Positions 1 to 10,511 of a stretch of DNA of 64,000 nt are shown here, piece after piece. Made by a program: the position numbers and the translations under genes. The DNA is from Eustoma russellianum. Lineage: Eukaryota > Streptophyta > Magnoliopsida > Gentianales > Gentianaceae. The stretch's first letter is position 1, and the number at the start of each line of letters is the position of its first letter. Below the pieces are notes generated by a model. It searched no databases, was not told the origin of the DNA, and saw nothing but the letters and a program-made list of their open reading frames with translations. The stretch covers positions 7,238,358-7,302,357 of the forward strand of contig AP025074.1 in assembly GCA_036186865.1 (NCBI GenBank). Reading direction: 5' to 3'.

Positions 1-230
1 TAATTATTCGCTATTAAGTCACATAATTAGTGGTTTTCTCTTTGCTGACCGCTGCGAAACAATTTCTTAGACAAAGTCATACGTTAGACAGGGTATTAAA
101 TAAATCAATTTTCACCAATAATTATGGGAGTCGACATTAGTGGAGCTACGAAAACAATAAATCAATGCTTAACCTTTTTTAATGTTAAACTTGCTGAGTT
201 TATAGAGGCATTTCAGACATATTGATCTCA
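1..230. other. Unassigned left edge
   Basis: No reading frame of note and no recognised repeat end. It is less AT-biased than the following block. It may be the end of a repeat whose remainder lies outside the window, but nothing here shows that. Confidence 0.3.
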
Positions 231-528
231 AATTCTATGAACAGTATATATGTATATATTTATAATTTTAGAAACAGTACACAATTTTGTGTGTATAATT
301 CTAAAAAATACAGCAGTGTATATATATGTGTGTATATATATATATATGTATGTATAAATCCAAAATTAACATATAATGTATAAATATATAATCAAAAACA
401 AAATTATATATATATATAAATAATTCCTAAAACAGTTTAATATATGTATGTATATATAATTCTGGAAATTATCAGTGTATATATATATATATATTTATTT
501 ATTTATTTATGTATCTATGTATTTAATT
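231..528. repeat. AT-rich block left of MULE-A
   Basis: Runs of TA and TATG steps interrupted by short phrases such as AAAACAGTTTAATATATG. The block matches 36237-36562, left of MULE-C, phrase by phrase with small indels, and its last part matches 6900-6997, left of MULE-B. This shows that the three MULE copies sit in the same duplicated surroundings. No gene is visible. Confidence 0.7.
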
Positions 529-608
529 GGGTTAATCACCTTTTGCCCCCTGTAGTCCACGAATTTCACCATTTGCCTCTTTATGTTTTAAATCACACCC
601 TTAAGCCT
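520..608 (+). mobile_element. MULE-A: 5' terminal stub with its TSD
   Basis: A 9-bp TATTTAATT (520-528) is followed by the terminal sequence GGGTTAATCACCTTTTGCCC from 529. The first 80 bp match the left terminal inverted repeat of MULE-B and MULE-C. The match stops at 608, where the copia LTR begins, so the copia insertion cut this copy; its other end is not in the expected place. Confidence 0.75.
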
Positions 609-3600
609 GTATGATCTGTAAGGCACCACTAGAAGGGGGAGTTGAATAGTTGGTGTGGAAAGTATGGTTTTTAAAATTTGTTTAAAACCAACCAACTCAA
701 CTTCTGAAAACAGATTCTGTTTTCAGGACCAGTTTTAAAACGTTTGTAAAACTAGGTTATAGGTCTCCAAAAATTCTGAAATTTTGAGAGAACTTAGCCT
801 CAGATGTTATGAGGGTCTCCTAAAAATTTCAAATTTAAATTCAACCTTTAACCCCTTCAAAAATTGTTGGTGGTCAGATTGCGCGAATCTGCCAGAAACG
901 GTAGACTGTTTTGAAAAAATTATTCCTATTTGTTCTTAACTCCAATTTCTCTGAAATTTTAACCATTAACCCCTTATATGTTGTATTTGAATGGGTTGAA
1001 ACAGTTTTGAAAAATACTTTCGGGAAGTTAGTCAAATACACTCAAAGTCTCAACCTTTGCAAGCCTGAAAAACAGACTGCACTAGTCTCAAAACTTTGGA
1101 TGTTTGAATGACTTATACTTATCCAAAAGGGTTGAAACTTGTGTCAAATTAACCCTAAGATGTGTGGCTTTGTTTCTGGAAATTTTCGTAATTTTTGAAA
1201 GTCGTTTACTATTTTTACAAACGTAAACAAAAAGAGTAAACAGTGCAGAAACAGAATATAAGTGCTGAAAGTAAACGACACCGAGAATTTTATACTGGTT
1301 CGGTTATAAACAACCTACTCCAGTCTTCGAGGAACACCTTCCTCGGTTCACACTAGTCATACACACACAATACACCTTACCACAGGGTTGATGGAGTTAC
1401 ACACCAACTCCAACCCTTTACAAACCTTGTACGATGAATACAATTCGCACGAACACCACCACCTAGCAAGATTGAAGATTGATCACACCTTGATCAATCT
1501 TTTACAAAGATAAAGAGTATGTGGTGGTATGATACAAGCCTATTCAAGGATAGAAATATAAGTACAATAGGCTTTCAAGAAGGAGAAAGAAAGAGAGTGT
1601 AGAAGAAGAGAGACTAGGCGTTTTTGATCTCAAGATTGTAATGCTTGTTCTTGTCTCTTGTTTTTGCTCATCTCCTTCCTTTTTAACACATTGCAGCCGT
1701 CCCCTCTAGGCCCTTCCCTTCTTGAAAATTGTCTTCTAAGTCCTTGGGAGAATGTGTGGCATTATTGTGACATGATCTTGCTTACTTGGCACCTTCTCAT
1801 TGGATGATCATTTAACCTTTGCTTACTTGACACTTCATGATTGGGTGAATGTTGTCATCATTTGATGACTTGGACAATCTGAATATTTCACTAAAAACAT
1901 GTGCCAAAATCAACATAAATTAGTTGCCATAACATCCAAGATTACCACATAAATTTAGCAAGACAAAATTTCTCCACACCATGGTAATAAAATCGGCCAT
2001 GATGAGACTTAGCATGCTGAAATTTTCAGCATGTGATACATACACATTTTGTTGAAAATATTTCCTATTTTGGCATTGTTTTAATTCAAGAAATCCATCT
2101 CCATTTAGTACAAGACATCTTCCTCATTTTTGGAATAAAACTTTATCATATACAAGCCCTAAAATTCGGCCAAGACATATTGTACACATGCTGAAATTTT
2201 CAGCATGTGTGATATTCAAGAATATCACAATTTTAATTCCATAAGTTATTCAAAATACTTCCAAATCATCTTCCAATCAATCCACCTTAATCAACAAGTA
2301 AAATATGTCTCATAATGACATAGAAATTGGCCAGCAATTTTGTACACATGCTGAATTTTCAGCATGTGTCACAATTGTGACAAAATTTGAATTGTTACCT
2401 TTTGTAGCTTCTTTCTTTAAGTCACCAACTTTGTATGATTGATTCTTGACCAATCAATATGCCAGCAAAGCTCCACATATGCTCCATCTTAGCTGTAGGT
2501 GGCGTGTATACATGTATATGCATGTGCTGAATTTTATTTTTGCTAACTTTGTAAAATAGTGCACATTTAATAATACACACATGTTATATTCCAATCATCC
2601 CTTAATTTAATTTTCTAGAACACTTTAAGATGTATGACATATGTAAAAAGTGTCTAGATACGTGTCATATGATGTGCCAAAAATGTTCCATGTGTTGTGT
2701 ACGTAGAAAACCGAATTTTCGATGTTTATCGATTACCCGATTTTTCTCTAATTAAATTCCAAATTTTTGCACATGTTATATACATTATGTTACACATAAA
2801 TATATAATATAAACTTTAATTCTCAGCACTAGGCTGGTCTAAAGTGGCGCCATTAACATGTGACAAAATTAAAATTGGAATCTCTACAATTTGGCCTTAA
2901 TGTGGGGTGATTTGTGTGTGCCAACATGGAATGATTTTATGGTTGAAAATATCATGTAGGCCACAAAAATAATATTGATTTTTGAAGTATATGGGCTGGC
3001 CATCTATTTATGGCAAGTACGTGACACGTTGGCGAAGTTTCGGTATTCGCTCGATACGATAATTTTTGGTTTAGAACCTTTTAACATGTCGTATTTAATT
3101 TGTCATCACCATGACTTATATCATATGATATAAGACCTGAATATACTCATAAATATGAGTTAAGTATGATGGTGTGACGTTAACGTACGTACGTAAAATA
3201 TATAACGTGTCGGTAGTACGTTGGAATACATGTGTATGTGCCTTTTTCAAAAAATCTGAAGATATATGTATTTATATGTGTATATGCGTGTATATTAAAT
3301 GAGGGGAGGAGGATAAGACTTTCCTTCCTTAGCCTTGTTTCCTTTGTGCCTTTTCCAAATGTAGCTTTCTTTAATAAACTACTTAGTTTAATTAACTAAG
3401 TACTTCACTTAATGAACTAGTTTAGTTCATTAATGGTGGTACCTGAAAATAGTGTAAACACAACAAATGTTTGCCATATGATGTAAGTTTTAACGCTTCA
3501 TGGCTCGTTAGTACGGCAACATTATATATGAGCTAAATAAGGCAAGTAATAAGCAATATGTCATGCATACGTTTATATCATGCACACGTTTTTGTCATGC

Positions 3601-3649
3601 TCATTTAAATCACATATTTTGAAATCACTCAAACCCCTTTTTCTCTACA
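609..3649 (-). repeat. 3' LTR of the left copia remnant
   Basis: On the minus strand the LTR starts TGTAGAG at 3649, one base after a GGGGGAGAT polypurine tract, and ends near 609 in ...CATACA. The length is about 3.0 kb. The phrase near its 3' end (plus 615-650) is homologous to the end of the LTR at 50390-50425. It contains three hairpin-forming palindromes (see separate entry). The left boundary was set where homology to the MULE-A terminal repeat stops. No TSD can be tested because the other LTR is missing. Confidence 0.75.
2013..2369. repeat. Three perfect palindromes in the copia LTR
   Basis: Near-identical hairpins lie at 2013-2033 (10-bp arms, 1-base loop), 2184-2210 (13-bp arms, 1-base loop) and 2344-2369 (12-bp arms, 2-base spacer). 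The core is CATGCTGAAA / TTTCAGCATG. They are spaced about 160-170 bp apart and each is preceded by a TCGGCCA- or TTGGCCA-like phrase, so they belong to a degenerate tandem repeat. They could be protein-binding sites in the LTR; that is inference. Confidence 0.75.
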
Positions 3650-3650
3650 A

Positions 3651-3890
3651 TCTCCCCCTTTTGATGATTTTCAAAATAACTCATGTACATGATTTAAATC
3701 CTATCGCTCCCCCTTCAATTATGCATAAACTCAAAATTTGAAATTTAAATTTCGAATCCGCTCCCCCTTGATTATGCAATCAGTATTAATTAGTATCTCT
3801 CTCTCTCCCCCTTAAATCATGCTTTCTAATTAGTATCTCTCTCTCCCCTTAAATCATAATTTCTCTCCCCCTTTATTTTGGAAAGTAAAT
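3651..3890 (-). promoter_or_regulatory. Multiple polypurine tracts upstream of the 3' LTR
   Basis: On the minus strand there are repeated AAGGGGGAG-type tracts (plus-strand CTCCCCCTT near 3652-3662, 3706-3714, 3762-3768, 3804-3813 and 3864-3872). The one next to the LTR is the probable primer for plus-strand DNA synthesis. Arrays of polypurine tracts in this position are a known trait of Sireviruses, and the complete copia at 47690-57947 has the same arrangement. Confidence 0.7.
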
Positions 3891-3980
3891 CAAAAGATAC
3901 CTGTAAATAAGGAAAGACAATCAAATCACGTCAAATCAATTCATATCAACTGAATCATGCCTAATTTAGAACGAAGAGAT

Positions 3981-6745
3981 TCATAAGTGGCTTGATTTAA
4001 GGCTTTTGTAAAGATATCCGCTACTTGTGCTTCTGTGCATACGTGATCTTATGACGATATCACCATTGTTTACGTGATCACGAAGAAAGTGATAGCGTAC
4101 TTCTATATGCTTAGCCTTAGAGTGTAACACGGGGTTCTTAGACAGATTGATGTCACTCATACTATCACAGTATATAGGGATTCTATTTACGGTAATTCCA
4201 AAGTCCGAGAGTTGTTGTTTTATCCACAACAACTGTGTGCAGCAAAGGCTAAGTGCTATGTACTCAGCCTCAGTAGTGGACAAAGCAACGCTTGCTTGCT
4301 TTTTGGAAAACCATGAAATGAGTGAGTTTCCTATAAATTGGCAAGTCCCACTCGTGCTCTTTCTATCTATTTTGCAGCCACCATAATCTGCATCAGTATA
4401 AGCATGTAAGTTAAATTCGGAATCCTTATCGTACCAAATTCCTAAGGTGGGCGTGTGCTTAATATAGCGAAAGATTCTTTTTACCGCATTATAATGAGAC
4501 ACCTTAGGTTGACTTTGAAAGCGTGCACACATCATACACTAAACATTATATCAGGCCTACTGCCAGTTAAATATAGCAAAGAACCAATCATAGATCTATA
4601 TAAGCCATTATCAAAGTCTTTACCATGTTCATCTTTGTCCAATTTAGTAGTGACACTCATATGGGTGGGGGATGGTTTCAAATTTTCAAAGTTGAACTTT
4701 TTAATCATGTCATTGACATATTTTGCTTGGCTTATGTGAATGCCTTTACTTGTTTGCTTAATCTGCAAGCCAAGAAAATAGTTATGTTCACCAACCATAG
4801 ACATTTCAAATTCGGATTTCATGTAATTTTCAAAATCTTCAACAAGTCTATGTGAGGTAGAACCGAAAATAATGCCATCAACATAGATTTGAATAATAAG
4901 TAAATCTGATTTATCTTGTTTCAAAAATAGTGTACTATCTATAGTACCTCGTTTAAAATCATTTTCTAAAAGGAAAGTAGCAAAACGATCATACCATGCT
5001 CTCGGTGCTTGCTTTAGTCTGTATAGTGCCTTCTTTAGTTTGTACACATGATCGGGATGTTTCAAATCTTCAAAACCGGGTGGTTGCTTCACGTATACTT
5101 TTTCTTGTATAAATCCGTTTAAGAATGCACTTTTTATATCCATTTGATACAATTTGAAATCTTTCATGCAAGCAATAGCAAGTAATAGTCGTATAGCTTC
5201 TAAACGTGCTACGGGTGCAAATGTTTCGTCGTAGTCAATTCATTCTTCTTGATTATAGCCTTGTGCTACAAGTCTAGCTTTATTCCTAACGACCTTTCCT
5301 TCTTCGTTCATTTTATTCCTAAACGCCCACTTTGTGCCTATTATAGTCTTATCTTGTGGTCGTGGCACTAAATCCCATACATCGTTTCTAACAAATTGAT
5401 TAAGCTCATCATGCATGGCATCAATCCAAGACGAATCACTCAAAGCATCATGCACATTTTTGGGTTCAATTTCAGAAATCATAGCATGAAATTCATTTAT
5501 TTCATCCGAAGTAATTCTTCTACGTGGTCGCACACCGTGAGTGAGGTCGCCTATGATGAGATCATGTGGGTGATATCTATGCCATCTTGGTTGATTATTT
5601 TCTATGTTATCATGTATTTCTACGTGATCATGCATTTCTAGTGTGTCATTCATGTCATGCATATCAAATGTATCATCATCTTCATTCAACACGGGTTTCA
5701 ATTCAAAGTCATCGTCATATTCTTTATCTTCATCAATCTCACCAAATTCATTGAATTTCACATGAATAGATTCTATGATTTGTCTAGTGAGAGGATCATA
5801 ACATCTATATGCTTTTGAATTTATAGAATAACCAACAAAGATGCATTCAATTGATTTGGATTCAAATTTATCTAAATTATGTTTTGTATTCAAAACAAAA
5901 CACTTGCATCCAAACACACGAAAATAGTTAATCTTAGGCATGCGATCATTCAGTATCTCATAAGGCGTCTTGTTTATTTTCTTTCTTATAGATAGGCGAT
6001 TTACTATATAGCATGCACAATTTAATGCTTCCGCCCACAAAAATCTAGGCAATTTATTTTCGCATAACATAGTCCTAGCGATTTCTTGTAATGTTCGATT
6101 CTTTCTTTCTACTACTCCATTTAATTGTGGAGTTCTAGGTGGCGAAAACTCATGCTTGATTCCCTTTTCTTCGCAAAATGAAACCATATCTTTGTTTTTA
6201 AATTCACCTCCTCTATCGCTTCTTATCTTTTTCACATTGACACCATATTGATTTTCAAGTTGTTTAATTAATTTTGCAATTTCAATAGCACTATCATCCT
6301 TATGTGCAAGAAATAAAGTCCAAGTATAACGAGAAAAATAATCAACAATCACGCATGCATAGTGGCGCCCACCAAGGCTTGTAGTGCGACTAGGAACAAA
6401 CAAATCAATGGGTAGTAGTTCTAAGACTCTAGTCGTGCTTATTTCATTCTTAGGCTTAAGTGACTCACGTGTTTGTTTGCCTTTTATGCAAGATTCACAC
6501 AACTGAAAGTTGTCTAAATCAAGTGTAGGCAATCCTCGTACTAAGTTCTTTCGTTGGAGTTTTTCTAGTGTGGAAATACCAATGTGACCTAAACGTCTAT
6601 GCCATAAATTCACATTGGGTTTTATTTGACATAAAGCACTTAACTTTAGCATCTACCACATCATCCATGGAAAGCGTAAAAACGTTACCTTCTCGTTTTC
6701 CTTTTAAAACGGTTTCTCCATTTTTATTTATTCTTGTTTACGTTT
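3981..6745 (-). pseudogene. Decayed copia pol (GAG-pre-integrase, integrase, RT, RNase H)
   Basis: Minus-strand fragments together cover the second half of a copia polyprotein. In order they are a GAG-pre-integrase zinc region (NLWHRRLGH, two CxxC cysteines), an integrase core (IDLF, RSDRGGEF, VVERKNR), RT (KSAFLNG to IYVDGIIFGS) and RNase H (DADYGGC, STTEAEY). Several lesions are visible. A TGA replaces a Gly codon near 5240. The RT box reads YVDG instead of YVDD, so the second catalytic aspartate is lost. One base is missing near 4533. A small frame change near 4050 alters the C-terminus. Homology continues upstream of 6652 to about 6745 past another stop. It cannot make a working polyprotein. 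Gag and protease are missing. Confidence 0.9.
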
Positions 6746-6777
6746 TATTTAGACATTTACATTTCTTTATTTTTTAG

Positions 6778-6893
6778 TTTGGGAGAGTCTCCCACCATAG
6801 GCAGCGCTTCTATGTAACTATGGTATTCCTCCGCCATAAGTGAGGGTTAATTATTAATAAAACACCCGGACGGTACCGCCCGTCCTTCCACTA
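6778..6893 (+). mobile_element. 5'-truncated LINE 3' end
   Basis: The 26-bp phrase around 6820-6845 (core GGTATTCCTCCGCCATAAG) is nearly identical to the 3' end of the long LINE at 34678-34701, and the fragment ends in an A-run at about 6883-6889. The last part carries an imperfect inverted repeat (GGACGGTACCGCCCGTCC). It reads as a 5'-truncated insertion of a related but not identical LINE. The left edge is approximate. Confidence 0.6.
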
Positions 6894-6988
6894 AAAAAAT
6901 CAAAAATAGAATTTTATATATATATAAATAATTTCTAAAACAGTTTAATATATGTATGTATATATAATTCTGGAATTATGTATCCATA

Positions 6989-8308
6989 TATTTAATTGGG
7001 TTAATCACCTTTCCCACCTGTAGTACACGAATTTCACCCTTTGCCCCTTTTATGTTTTAAGTCACACCCTTAACCCCCCTGAACTATTGGATTGATGTGA
7101 AAAATGTAATTTCAGGCAAAATTTAGCTGGAACAGAATGACATGGCAATTGCCCATGTCATGTGTTGCAAACAAATGCCACATGGAGTCAATTAATTGTG
7201 TGTCACTCTTCAACTGCCAATTTTCCTCTGTCTTCTTCCATCTTCTCTACCTTCTCCTCAATCTGGTTTACCTCTTCCAAAAAAGGGTTAAGCTCCTCAA
7301 GCAGCAGGTTCATCTCCTTTTCCATTTGAAACAACTGTGACTCAGTCGGTCAAACTTAACGTGCTTCTTTTCAACATCAAGAGAATCGTTAGCTCTTCTA
7401 TCTTACAAACCGATGCCTCTTTCTCCTTCTCCTGAGCGGAGTATTTTTCTCCTGATTCTGAATATATTTTCTCTAATGTTTCAAGTGTTATTTGAATGCT
7501 CACCAGTTCATAAGCCAAATTATCCTTATCGCTAGCAACAATGCCTTTCACATTTACAAGTGACTTAGCAAATCTTCTAAGGTACACAACTTGGTCTTGA
7601 AACATTGAAGTTCAGTATGAGCATCATAAATGGAATTCTCAAGAACAACACTTTCTTTCGATATTCTCCATATATTTTCAGTTGTTTACTTCAGCTCAAC
7701 TGCTAGGGAAGCCTTCTTGTCAATAAGAGAAGTTCTCTTGTAATAGAGATTTATAAAATTCTTCCAGAGCTTCTATTTTTTTCTATAACAGCTTCCAATT
7801 CTGCATTTAAATCTGTTAGCGAAGTCTCTAACATAGAGTTTTTATCAAGAAGCTGATCTAAGATTACCACCTTCTCCAGAAGAGCAACCTTCTTATTCTT
7901 ATCTGTTTCTTTCAAAACCGAGTCTTCATCTTGCCGTTCTCGCACCGATGACCCCAAGTGCTCAGGACTCGATCGATCCTACTGCGTGCACATGCTCCAT
8001 AACAGACAATATTGCTTGTTCAAAATTATTTCTTTTAGACAATAAATTTCTTGCTGAAGTGCATTTTCCGGTCCACTTGGAGCTCAACGCAAAAGGTGAT
8101 TAACCCAATACTCCACGTGGCATTTGTTTGCAACACGTGACATGGGCAATTGCCATGTCATTCTGTTCTGGCCAAATTTTACCTGAAATGGCATTTTCCA
8201 CATCAGTCCAATAGTTCAAGAGGGTTAAGTGTGTGATTTAAAACATAAGGGGGGAAGGTGAAATTCGCATACTACTGGGGGGCAAAAGGTGACTAGCCCT
8301 ATTTAATT
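6989..8308. mobile_element. MULE-B: Mutator-like element with captured gene piece
   Basis: The element (6998-8299, 1302 bp) is bounded by identical 9-bp repeats TATTTAATT at 6989-6997 and 8300-8308. Its ends are terminal inverted repeats of about 190 bp: the left end GGGTTAATCACC... and the reverse complement of the right end (AGGGCTAGTCACC...) stay alignable to a CAAACAAATGCCAC phrase. Long inverted repeats plus a 9-bp TSD are the Mutator signature. No transposase is present; the interior is a minus-strand coiled-coil gene fragment. It is therefore non-autonomous and fits the Pack-MULE description. A second copy with the same TSD is at 36554-37869. Confidence 0.85.
7190..8090 (-). pseudogene. 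NET1/KIP1-like coiled-coil gene fragment captured in MULE-B
   Basis: Minus-strand fragments, in order, read as heptad-rich coiled coil: GSSVRERQDEDSVLKET, then LLEKVVILDQLLDKNSMLET, then DLNAELEAV, then (in a shifted frame) TTENI and SVVLENSIYDAHTELQ, then DNLAYELVSIQITLETLEK and KEKEASVCKIEEL. This order and wording resemble the long coiled-coil part of plant NETWORKED 1 / kinase-interacting (KIP1-like) actin-binding proteins, as I remember the family; the N-terminal actin-binding domain is absent. Frameshifts and in-frame stops break it, so no protein of this length is made. The copy in MULE-C (36730-37670) has different lesions. The identification rests on recall of family wording and needs a database search. 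Confidence 0.6.
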
Positions 8309-8984
8309 TCAAAAACAGGATTATATATAAAAATAACTTCTAAAACAATTTAAATATTTTTATTTCTGAAAATAATTTAAATATATATAAGTGTGTATAA
8401 TTTAAAAAAAAGAATACATATAAATACATACAAGTAATTTCAGAAACCGTTAAATATTTAATTATAGAAAATTCAGATAATAGAAATAAATAAATAAATA
8501 TATATTTGCAATGATTTTTCAAAACATTTTAATATATAATTTTGTAATGCTGAAATCAGAAATATGTAAATACATAGGTATTGCTGAAATTTTTAAAATA
8601 TATATAAAATTTCCCATAACAGTTTAATCTTTATTTATATATAATTTCGGAAATAATAAATATTTATATGTATAAATCCGAAAATAATATATATTTGTAT
8701 GTGTATGTATATATATAGAATTTCAAAAACAGAATTATACATTTAAGTAAATAATTTTGAAAATCATTTAATACCTATTTACATATAGTTCTGGAATATA
8801 TATACATATATATATATATATGAATAAATCCGAAAATAAATTTATATATATGTGTATATATATTAAATAATTTCCAAAACAGTGTAATATAATTTCTAAA
8901 AAACCAATATATGTATATATATATATATAAACATTTTTGAAACAGAATTCATATGGATATTATATATATATATATACACATTGT
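8309..8984. repeat. AT-rich block right of MULE-B
   Basis: About 680 bp of TA-rich sequence made of degenerate phrases (AAAACAGTTTAATATAT, TCCGAAAATAATATATAT). Its first 220 bp match the right flank of MULE-C (37870-38122), with a deletion of about 40 bp near 8362. No gene is visible. Confidence 0.7.
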
Positions 8985-9009
8985 AAAAAAACAATAATTT
9001 TTATGTATA
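8985..9009 (+). repeat. LINE target-site duplication, 5' copy
   Basis: Seven A's, then CAATAATTTTTATGTATA. It matches 34729-34753 over 25 bp with one mismatch (T/G). An A-rich target is usual for L1 endonuclease nicking. Confidence 0.8.
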
Positions 9010-9096
9010 ACATATAATTATAGGGGCAATAAAAAAACGCTCTGGCGATTCCGCCGCCACCCTCTACGATCGATCCTCGCTTGCGCCGTCATCGCA

Positions 9097-10511
9097 ATGT
9101 CGAAGTCAGGGCCGGCGGCTTCGGCTGTCCGGTCCTTTGCTGCTGTTCTTATCGGTGATCCGCCACCGGTTCCCGCTACCATCTCCAGAAAACAACCTCA
9201 GCGATTCAAAGGTTACCCATCTATTGTGTTTTATGAATCTGAGGTTTTGGCACTTTTGACTCCATTCCGGTATGCGCTGATGGATCCTTTTGGAATAGTA
9301 GGCCATCCATGGTTGCACTCCAAAAAACTCTAGATCGCATTGGCTTTGTTGGAAGCGTTCATGCAGGTTTATTGGATAAATCACACGTACTATTGCGTTT
9401 TGAGAAGGAGGAGGACTATAATCGTTGTTTTTGTTGTAGATCTTGGAATATTCTTGGATTTCACATAAGGATCACTAAATATACGCATGATTTTGATCCA
9501 AGATATGATGCTTCCATCGTCCCAGTGTGGATTCGATGCCAGGATTGCCAGTTTATCTGCAGAATCAGTCAGCCCTTTTTGCTATTGCGTCCATGGTAGG
9601 GACTCCCATTCGCATGGATACAACCATGTAAAAACTGCTCCGCCCTTCAGTGGCTAGGGTTTGTGTTGAAGTTGATGTCTCTAAGGAGTTACCGAATAAG
9701 CTACATATCCAAAGCATTGATCATCATCATTATCAGACGGTAGTATATGAAGATATTCTGGATTACTATTCTAAATGCAACATTCTGGGCCATAAGCGTG
9801 ATCGTTGTGGAGAGGAAAAGGATACTGTTGAAGATCACCCCACTGCGCTAACACAGCAATGGCGTCCAAAGACTACGGTGAATATCCAACCTCCAGTTGC
9901 TGCTATTGCGCCAATTGAAGACATTCTGCCTCAAAATGAAAATATACTTGAATCTCATCCTGATATTGGAGCAGATTCGTAACCACCAGTTGCTGCTACT
10001 GTACTGCAAGATTTCTTAGCGTTTCAATTTACAGAGGATCACCCAGTTATGCCTGCTAATTCTTCAGAACCAGTCAATATTATTTTTGACGACTCTACTC
10101 CTCCCCCTCAAGATATAACAGTGTTGGGTAGATCAAATGAAGATACATTAAAGGATCCACCGTCCTCGCCGTTAGCACCGGAAATAGTGCATACATCATC
10201 AGACACAGACTTATCACACCTTCCTCTCCCAGTATCGGATAGGGAAGCTATCTCTACTGTCCAGATAGAGTATAGGCACTCGTCTGATACTTTGGCAGCA
10301 CGTATTCCATCAGTAAAGGAGGATCATCAGATGCTGAACTGCTGCATAGGCTATCAAATCCTAGTGCTGAGTCAGATAATGAAGGTTTTATACCATGCAT
10401 ACGTAAACGTAGTCGCCGGCTGCATTCTCAGATTCCGTGGCCTCCTCGTCAGGTGCTTACTCGAAGTGTTACTCGTTCTTCCAGTTCAAACCCCCCTCTT
10501 TCTCAATGAAT
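9097..10511 (+). pseudogene. LINE ORF1 (DUF4283 / zinc-knuckle), decayed
   Basis: The ORF starts at ATG 9097 and shifts frame near 9310, near 9600-9650 and again near 9980. The first half reads like the DUF4283 domain of plant L1 ORF1 proteins: ALMDPFGIVG..., then VHAGLLDKSHVLLRFEKEED, then WNILGFHIRITKYT and PVWIRC. A zinc knuckle follows (YSKCNILGHKRDRC, near 9760-9810), in which the first cysteine of the usual CxxCxxxxHxxxxC is Tyr. The remainder is a low-complexity, acid- and proline-rich tail typical of the region between ORF1 and ORF2. ORF1 proteins bind the LINE RNA. The lesions rule out a working product. Confidence 0.8.

Larger units (their letters stand above)
609..6750 (-). mobile_element. 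Sirevirus-like Ty1/copia remnant, minus strand, 5' half missing
   Basis: Read on the minus strand, this holds integrase, RT and RNase H remnants, a stretch with several polypurine tracts, and a full 3' LTR ending at 609. The family is the same broad lineage as the complete copia at 47690-57947: the LTR ends share the phrase CTAGTGGTG and the polypurine tract is AAAGGGGGAGATTG. The 5' LTR, gag and protease are absent. Homology stops near 6750, before a LINE fragment, so the 5' part was deleted or displaced. The exact right edge is uncertain by some tens of bases. Confidence 0.85.

Noticed and set aside
7342..7957. Two short minus-strand frames as a functional coiled-coil gene
   Set aside because: They are fragments in different frames inside a Mutator-like element, with stops between them and a second decayed copy; a captured pseudogene fits better.
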